Below, piece by piece: positions 8,401 through 11,415 of a stretch of 11,415 nucleotides of DNA. The DNA lies in the NCBI GenBank assembly GCA_028275195.1, contig JAPWVC010000037.1, positions 1 to 11,415 of the forward strand, given 5' to 3'. Source of the stretch: Candidatus Acetothermia bacterium (GTDB taxonomy: Bacteria > Bipolaricaulota > Bipolaricaulia > RBG-16-55-9 > JANLFV01). Each line of letters starts with the position of its first letter. Positions within the stretch are counted from its first letter, which is position 1. Position numbers and translations under genes: made by a program. The notes under the pieces are model-generated. The model searched no databases. It was not told the origin of the DNA and saw only the letters and a program-made list of their open reading frames with translations.

Positions 8401-11400
8401 CTCGATGTCCGGGATGGTGATGGTAGAGCTCTGGCTTGTGGAGTTGTTGTTCTCCCGGCACTCGCAGACCTCGTTGGCGGTGTCGAGCGTGACGGTGAAG
8501 GAATAGTTGCAGTTCGCACAGCTTGCCGGCCATCCGGGGATCGTGATCGTCCTGGAGGAGCCAGCGTTGATTGGGAGGGTCCCCCCAAGCCCGGTGAAGG
8601 TGCCCGAGACCGTCCAGCCGGTGGTGCTCTCCGTGAGGGTGAGGGAGAAGTCCTTGGTGACCGGCCCATCGCCGTTATTTCTGATCCGGACCCGGACCTG
8701 ACCTGAATAGTTCCCGTCCGAAGTGCAGGTGAAGCTCGGCATGATGTCGCTCGGGCTCAAGGTGAGGTCGGGGATAGTAGCCCGCGCGGTGGCCTGGGCG
8801 AGGATGCTGCTCTCGCAGGTGTGCTCGCCGCTCGTGTTGGGATCGCCATCGAACGACCCGCAGCCCCAGGCGGCCTGGGCGGTCTCGGTCCGCAGCGCTG
8901 AGGAGCAGTCATTGTTCGGCTGGAGCAGCCGCGCGGTGAGGTAGAAGCTCCGCGTCTCCCCCTGGCCCAGTGGGCCGAACTCCCAGCCCCACTTCTGGCC
9001 GCCCATCGGGGTGGCGCTAGGGTCGGATGAGACATATTCCAAGCTCGCGCCGAGTGTATCCTCGAGCCTCACCCAATCGGCCGCGGCCCCGGTATTGGTC
9101 ACATCGATCCGCCAGGTCACCTGGCTATTCGCATAGCAATCGGCCGGCGCGCCGCCTGGGGGCTCGATCTGGGTCTTCTTCACCGAGATGCTGGGGAGCC
9201 GGGCGCCCAGGTAGAATGTGCCCGTGGCTGAGGTATGGGAAGCGCCGCAGACATCCCTGTAGACCGTCTGGGTCGAGAGGCTCCCGCCGGCGAAGGCGCA
9301 CCCCGCGGCGATCCCGAACTCAATTTCGATCGTCTCCCGGGCCCTCAGCTCGGCCAGCCCGGATATTTCATTCTTAGTCCAGGTGAGGGTAGACCCCACG
9401 ATCGCGGGGTCCGAGCCCGGGGTCCAAGGACCGCCCTCCTTCCGCCACCTGGTCGAGCCGGGGACATAGCTGATCCCGCTCGGGAGGGTCTCGCTGGCCT
9501 CGAGCTCATAAACAGCCGAGTCGCCCGCGTTCTTGATCGTTATGGTGGCCGGCTGGGTCCGGCAAGTGTCGATCGGGGAGGCGGTAAGGGAGGTGCTGAC
9601 CACATTGGGCGTGGGGATCAGGACCCTGGAGCTGTCGCCGACTGGCGCTCGGCAGTCCTCCCCGCCGCAGCCGCAGCTCGTTGAGACATTGTCAGTCAGG
9701 TCAGTGCAGGCCACCAAGTTCGCGGTCAAGACGATCGTCCGGGTCTCCCCGGGGGCCATCTTCTCGATGAGCCAGGAGACGCCGTTGATCGGGGCGCCGG
9801 TGTGGTCCTGGTTGGGATTAGTTGTGACCCCGGTTGAGGGGCTGACGGTCGAGGAGGCGTAGGCCAGCCCGCTCCCCAAGAGGTCGTCCACCCAGACGCC
9901 GTTCGCCGAGCCTGACCCGCTGTTGACGACATAGATCGTCCAGCTCACCTGGTTTTGGGTGGCATAGATCACTTCAGGGGTCTTGTAGACGAAGAGGTTC
10001 GCAGTCCGCATCAAGGAGGGCGTGTTCGCGGCCCTGACGGAGCAGCTCCCGCCGCAGAGGTCTTCGAAGAGGGCCGTGGCGGTCAGGTCCAGGCCGCGGT
10101 CGCACCGCTTCTTCAGCTCGGCCGTGATCACGGACCTCGCCCCCTCGGGGGCGGCCGCGAAGAGGTCACCGTAGCTCCATTCGTAGTAGGTCCCGAAGTC
10201 CGCGGGCGAATTGCAGTCCGGCGGCAGGACATCCCCAGTGCAGGTGATGGTGGAGAGGTCCACGATGTAGTAGTTGAGGTTCGCAAGCTGGAGCCGGACA
10301 TTCTTCGGGGTCCCGCGGGTCTTGGTGAGGGTGATCGTGACGGGGTAGCTACCGCACTCATCGATCATCGCCGGGAGGCCGGCGATGCTGACGGCCATGG
10401 CCGGGGTGGTGGCCGCAACCAGGAGGGCGTCGTATTTCACGCACTCCCCGAGCTGGCTCGGGTCGCAGTCCGGCCCGAGGTCGAGAGAGGACCAGGAGTA
10501 GAAGCTCGAGGAGCCGGGGCAGGAGGAGGGCTGGGAGCCCGCCGTGACCTTCAGGCGGTAGGAGATCACGAGGGTATGGCCCCAGATGGGGGTCGCCCCC
10601 CAGGTCCCATCGATGGCCTCGACCCTCAGTGGCTCTCCCGGAGCGGTGCCGCCGGTGAGAGTGAAGCTCGTAACTGGATTGTCATCGATGGTGATGCTAA
10701 TCGTTCCAGGGACATACTGCTGGTTATTGTCCGCATAGTCCACGAACACCAGGTCCCCGAAGGTGATCTGGTCCAAGCCCACAGCTTCGGCAAAGGTATA
10801 GGTGTTCGTATACCCAAACTCCGAGCACTTCTCCGCGGAGGAGGGGGAGGCCGCCTTCTGGGAGTTCACCAGCTCGCGGCACTGGATGGCCGTGGTAGTG
10901 GAGTCCGAGGCGGAGAGGTCGCAGCCGCAGCAGTCGGTGGCCGAGGCCCTGAGAGTCGCGGTGGCCGTGGTATAGCAATAGGCTACCCCTGGGACTTGAA
11001 GCACTACGGAGGTATTCAGTGGCGGGCCACTGGCGGGCACAGTCCAGGTGATCGTCCCGTCGGTCCCGTCCCTGCCCGGGGTCCAGGTTCCCCCGCCAGT
11101 GTCAATTACGGTAAACCCTTGGGGGACATCCATGATCACCTGGACAGGGCTCGTGCTGCCCCCGTCGCAGGAGGAGAGGCCGGAAGCGCCCGCTGAGACC
11201 TGGTAAGTGGCCGTCTCCAGGATGTCCGCCTCGACCGGCCCGGAGATCGAGCTATAGACCCCTGGCGGCCCAGAAGGGCCGTAATCGGTGGAGTAGCTCC
11301 CGAAGGCCACGGGCGGGCGGAACTCCTCGCCGCAGTCGTTCTTATAGATGGATTGATAGAGGAGGGTTCCGCTCGGGGCTCCCGCGCACCAGTTCCCGGG

Positions 11401-11415
11401 GTAACTCACATCAAA
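2305..11415 (-). CDS. Giant multidomain surface protein (DUF11-like / CARDB / DUF11 repeats, tandem helical toroids, C-terminal anchor), N-terminus outside window
   Basis: The frame is open from the right edge (codons for F-D-V-S-Y-P) to the TGA at 2307-2305, at least 3036 residues; the GTG at 11409 is a codon in an ongoing domain, not a start. Order of parts: six irregular Cys-containing DUF11-like modules, five CARDB-like repeats, three regular DUF11 repeats, a P-A-V-P-P-V-P-P linker, two copies of a helical domain starting at W-F-Q-T-D-I-A-M, and a C-terminal FPKSGE-hydrophobic-basic tail. DUF11 and CARDB are extracellular beta-sandwich families, so the protein is expected to be exported and held at the membrane or wall by its C-terminus, with the helical pair closest to the cell. 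No signal peptide can be seen because the start is missing. The function of the helical pair is unknown; an enzyme of the alpha/alpha-toroid type or a binding module are both possible. The downstream 491-residue gene overlaps its end by 104 nt. Confidence 0.9.
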   Translation of the reverse strand, partial: FDVSYPGNWCAGAPSGTLLYQSIYKNDCGEEFRPPVAFGSYSTDYGPSGPPGVYSSISGPVEADILETATYQVSAGASGLSSCDGGSTSPVQVIMDVPQGFTVIDTGGGTWTPGRDGTDGTITWTVPASGPPLNTSVVLQVPGVAYCYTTATATLRASATDCCGCDLSASDSTTTAIQCRELVNSQKAASPSSAEKCSEFGYTNTYTFAEAVGLDQITFGDLVFVDYADNNQQYVPGTISITIDDNPVTSFTLTGGTAPGEPLRVEAIDGTWGATPIWGHTLVISYRLKVTAGSQPSSCPGSSSFYSWSSLDLGPDCDPSQLGECVKYDALLVAATTPAMAVSIAGLPAMIDECGSYPVTITLTKTRGTPKNVRLQLANLNYYIVDLSTITCTGDVLPPDCNSPADFGTYYEWSYGDLFAAAPEGARSVITAELKKRCDRGLDLTATALFEDLCGGSCSVRAANTPSLMRTANLFVYKTPEVIYATQNQVSWTIYVVNSGSGSANGVWVDDLLGSGLAYASSTVSPSTGVTTNPNQDHTGAPINGVSWLIEKMAPGETRTIVLTANLVACTDLTDNVSTSCGCGGEDCRAPVGDSSRVLIPTPNVVSTSLTASPIDTCRTQPATITIKNAGDSAVYELEASETLPSGISYVPGSTRWRKEGGPWTPGSDPAIVGSTLTWTKNEISGLAELRARETIEIEFGIAAGCAFAGGSLSTQTVYRDVCGASHTSATGTFYLGARLPSISVKKTQIEPPGGAPADCYANSQVTWRIDVTNTGAAADWVRLEDTLGASLEYVSSDPSATPMGGQKWGWEFGPLGQGETRSFYLTARLLQPNNDCSSALRTETAQAAWGCGSFDGDPNTSGEHTCESSILAQATARATIPDLTLSPSDIMPSFTCTSDGNYSGQVRVRIRNNGDGPVTKDFSLTLTESTTGWTVSGTFTGLGGTLPINAGSSRTITIPGWPASCANCNYSFTVTLDTANEVCECRENNNSTSQSSTITIPDIEVSGEALSVTCLADGQSLVSGTVTLANNGCGSALTANIPVRLTLYSAPSCGGSQLDQWTQTFTGVNIPASGSQTFTIASHQVSKNLCELATNCGVSLNVEADYTGSICECDGTDNTRCSAAKGITYPDLAVTDIDFSGVSCSGDNISGSVAVTVENRGCGPAGPFKVTLETDGCLSFSEQTVSGLAAGGRATVTFPIAGRWADCTDCSCTFTATVDPQGQLCECSSANSYSETFTSTLPDLRVAAVVPDVPDACTKGTVRVTVENIGCGTAPAGTVVRISGGATGEATTSVALGHGQSETLTVELNEVLACGDYELTATVDPDNLVCECNGQNQARSASFSVVDPDLSPRNFSAVCNGDDTFTIAAEIHNFGLEAAQGATIRVYADNNLIYSETRDIPAGGVYHLQFISVPLKCGISHAFRIVVDESNAICECNEANNEATTSAACPCPALVTGKEILELRRGGVPISPSQPVEPGDIVTYRLTATNVGQGKAFDVDLSDTLPVEFRYISGTTVASWPSGSSTADPAGAPGPDLFWALSAGLGPGETLTLTFQAVATSAVEELRSYTDRMCAAGREGNGDPIPPDNSALVPQDADPDDCSEVIHPAAVPALVTEKAVAAIVRRGQPAAEPLLPGDIVTFELRARNVGSGTAYNVELTDLLPQGFAYIPASTSASWPSGSSTADPTIAGQTLTWALGATLHAGESLTLTFSTRVQEDALPGFHDNVMEARGNDGAGNPIPPDRSRDVPTDTDPDDSSSVTLLVAMPALVTEKAVVGITRAGQAVGQPVEPGDTVTFRLTVTNVGNAPAYNVNLTDLLPEEFAYLSGTTYAEWPAGFYTLDPLGAPGPFLSWAIGATLQPGETLVLTFEATVTSAVRDGETYCNVMRAAGVDVTGRAIPPDQSRYIPDDIDPDDSANFCLSARVPAVPPVPPELPCEKAHAVAEPIWFQTDIAMFAASEFQLLAESLGPWPIRPETLLPTWIRTAQAEAKEYAVENLIQVSAASRVGLALAYGPRILQRAGERGLAPELALEELLSRYAELAGLAPEDRPENERWVFAEYAGGDPRYRERDDDLWPGGDWPAYDRRIVPSALGMSLVKQVLGARALLASESRLDRYLAFVLAEAMVNKLLLLDRELALSLPEKGIRYFAHIYEPRFDGQGRPIAYEATDRSSQLFDQLALLWGLAEFAAWSEPAGNELFGEGKLFPAEFHELALKLGNEVLAGILALHRDGEGRFWDLYTPGMEAARTGSTVNLGLLLVTLDQASVISPQASSLIPALGEALLERRLASGGFADEMSPGGLSPAQGLASQLAAIRGLLVAYQLTSDRRYLEAAEGAFAYLESSFWEEPFGIYATWTDGRERRYCYTPLEVGLAVGALRELAGASASQPERAELILLRLGRLFRAVVDTAALQLSQALTVTEPLAQRSCEIFHGNGLGEISPLVVEESPWGVAPVLQQRLCLDLAVAREGCLGVEAEQEPWFQTDIAMYAAYEMQELAPRAEDYADSNLANLVLHSTMGLPLAQGPYFLRLAREQALDPAAFLKRELESYAGLAGLSEVPELAPLSLEFYSGSPRLEEPTRLAWDPATFDGRLVGSAIGMTLLREAQEAAQLLEPGREPIERFYGLVLVGAIENKLAFLQELAQERLGATGRAYIPHAARAALREGRLAYEVLDPGSELFDQLALLWGLSETYGLVRDQRFEWLFGQGRPFPFVTPEAVARLAEQVLTNLLELHLDEGLGVLVERADLVSPSRNGWRRGTEVSATNLGLVVAALEGAVRLADLPALQERAKDLIRREVEFLVQRLADGRGGYFDRYNLLAGRPEGEGPLSLAGQLGAIQALLVAYQALGEARYLSLAQEAFDSLERFWRRMIASCAGLECYSNPLGEERPCYTPLELGLAVGALERLAQLSEPERAAAIRGRLWTFFERVADGARMQLPPVAWWRTSESATGALSDFFAEVLARRVCLRAVEEAAGRSVAVLAESVGTAPASTERHYPSNGNGSERGFPKSGETALLVIMGLLALYLHLLGTRKM
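2512..5604 (-). repeat. Tandem duplication of a ~500-residue all-helical, toroid-like domain of unknown family
   Basis: Copy 1 runs from 5604 to about 4003, copy 2 from 4002 to about 2512. Both contain, in the same order: W-F-Q-T-D-I-A-M-[F/Y]-A-A at the start (5571 and 3972), a V-x-N-K-L or E-N-K-L helix, L-F-D-Q-L-A-L-L-W-G-L-[A/S]-E, an R-x-G-[S/T]...N-L-G-L helix, a Q-L-[A/G]-A-I-x-x-L-L-V-A-Y-Q helix followed by R-Y-L-x-x-A, and C-Y-T-P-L-E-[V/L]-G-L-A-V-G-A-L (Cys codons at 4320 and 2742). Both end near a C-L pair. The repeated amphipathic helices with Y-L-x-x-A resemble the alpha/alpha toroid or six-hairpin glycosidase folds, but I cannot name a family. Copy 1 has two insertions relative to copy 2, after the W-F-Q-T-D motif and near its end. 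Confidence 0.8.
6353..6382 (-). repeat. 30-nt exact direct repeat, copy 1
   Basis: Identical to 6827-6856, 474 nt away, at the equivalent place in the neighbouring DUF11 repeat. It encodes the conserved W-P-S-G-S-S-T-A-D-P stretch. The identity at synonymous positions suggests a recent duplication or gene conversion between repeats. Confidence 0.85.
6827..6856 (-). repeat. 30-nt exact direct repeat, copy 2
   Basis: Second copy of the repeat at 6353-6382; same protein segment in the first regular DUF11 unit. The third unit keeps only a divergent version (W-P-A-G-F-Y-T-L-D-P). Confidence 0.85.
7063..8772 (-). repeat. Five CARDB-like repeats with a four-cysteine signature
   Basis: Repeats begin at a P-D-[L/I] motif: 8772, 8412, 8025, 7689 and 7371 (about 103-129 residues each). 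Each has the CARDB pattern of a V-x-N-x-G-x-G strand and a closing V-D-P/T-x-N-x-[V/I/L]-C-E-C-x-x-x-N turn. The CEC codons lie at 8458-8466, 8074-8082, 7732-7740, 7417-7425 and 7105-7113. A Cys early in the first strand, a second Cys 15-17 residues before the CEC, and the two CEC cysteines recur in all five. CARDB domains are extracellular adhesion-type folds. Disulfide bonding or metal binding by the cysteines is inference. Confidence 0.78.
8773..11415 (-). other. Six irregular Cys-containing DUF11-like beta modules (N-terminal part of the giant protein)
   Basis: Module limits, by recurring starts and ends, are about 11415-10882, 10878-10405, 10404-10009, 10008-9616, 9615-9193 and 9192-8773, i.e. 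roughly 130-180 residues each. The last three have recognisable DUF11 features: a W-T-I-Y-V-V-N-S-G or W-R-I-D-V-T-N-T-G strand, then a D-x-L or E-T-L-P turn and Y-x-x-S, then a G-E-T-R or R-E-T-I strand. Modules 1 and 3-6 end in a short Cys-rich segment (for example C-C-G-C, C-G-G-S-C, C-G-C-G-G-E-D-C) where plain DUF11 domains have none. The first three are more divergent and their family assignment is tentative. Confidence 0.6.

Noticed and set aside
9955..11196. 413-codon + strand open frame
   Set aside because: Same antisense register as above, low-complexity product, and the opposite strand has clear DUF11-like modules.
11407..11409. GTG as start of the giant gene
   Set aside because: The frame continues to the window edge, the GTG is followed by module sequence without a signal peptide, and a large exported protein should have one. 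The true start is outside the window.

Overview
The window is G+C-rich (by eye about two thirds) and holds four protein-coding genes, three of them clear-cut and one a very large partial gene. It looks bacterial. The left edge carries the end of an RqcH/NFACT ribosome-quality-control gene followed by a compact site-2 protease, both bacterial in style. Everything to the right is a two-gene cell-surface locus on the opposite strand. DUF11, CARDB and alpha-helical toroid-like modules, strong use of GAG/CTC/ATC/AGG codons and very few TTA/CTA/TCA codons would fit a G+C-rich, perhaps thermophilic, uncultured lineage (Bipolaricaulota- or Chloroflexota-like), but this placement is a low-confidence inference.

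Layout. 2-271 (+): C-terminal NFACT-R part of RqcH. 264-914 (+): six-or-so-pass M50 site-2 protease, overlapping rqcH by 8 nt. 915-932: an 18-nt convergent gap with no visible terminator. 933-2408 (-): a 491-residue exported protein with a signal peptide, one DUF11 domain and a long beta-rich domain ending in Phe. 2305-11415 (-): a giant surface protein of at least 3036 residues whose N-terminus lies beyond the right edge. No tRNA, rRNA, CRISPR array, insertion sequence or intergenic stretch over 300 nt was seen.

The giant protein, N to C, consists of: six irregular Cys-containing DUF11-like modules (11415-8773); five CARDB-like repeats, each with the signature C-x(14,16)-C-E-C-x(3)-[N/D] (8772-7063); three regular DUF11 repeats, each ending in D-x-D-P-D-D (7059 to about 5650); a Pro-rich linker; two tandem copies of a roughly 500-residue all-helical domain that I cannot assign to a named family (5604 to about 2500); and a C-terminal FPKSGE + hydrophobic + basic tail resembling a sortase signal (2391-2305).

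The most unusual point is the junction of the two surface genes. They overlap by 104 nt in different frames. The same DNA encodes the membrane-anchor helix of the giant protein and the signal peptide of the downstream protein. The shared strand, shared DUF11 module and overlap suggest that the two proteins are made together and act together on the cell envelope. The helical toroid pair may be an enzyme or binding module presented on a long beta-sandwich stalk. The main candidate for an undescribed system is this pair: a stalked, duplicated toroid protein and its beta-rich partner.
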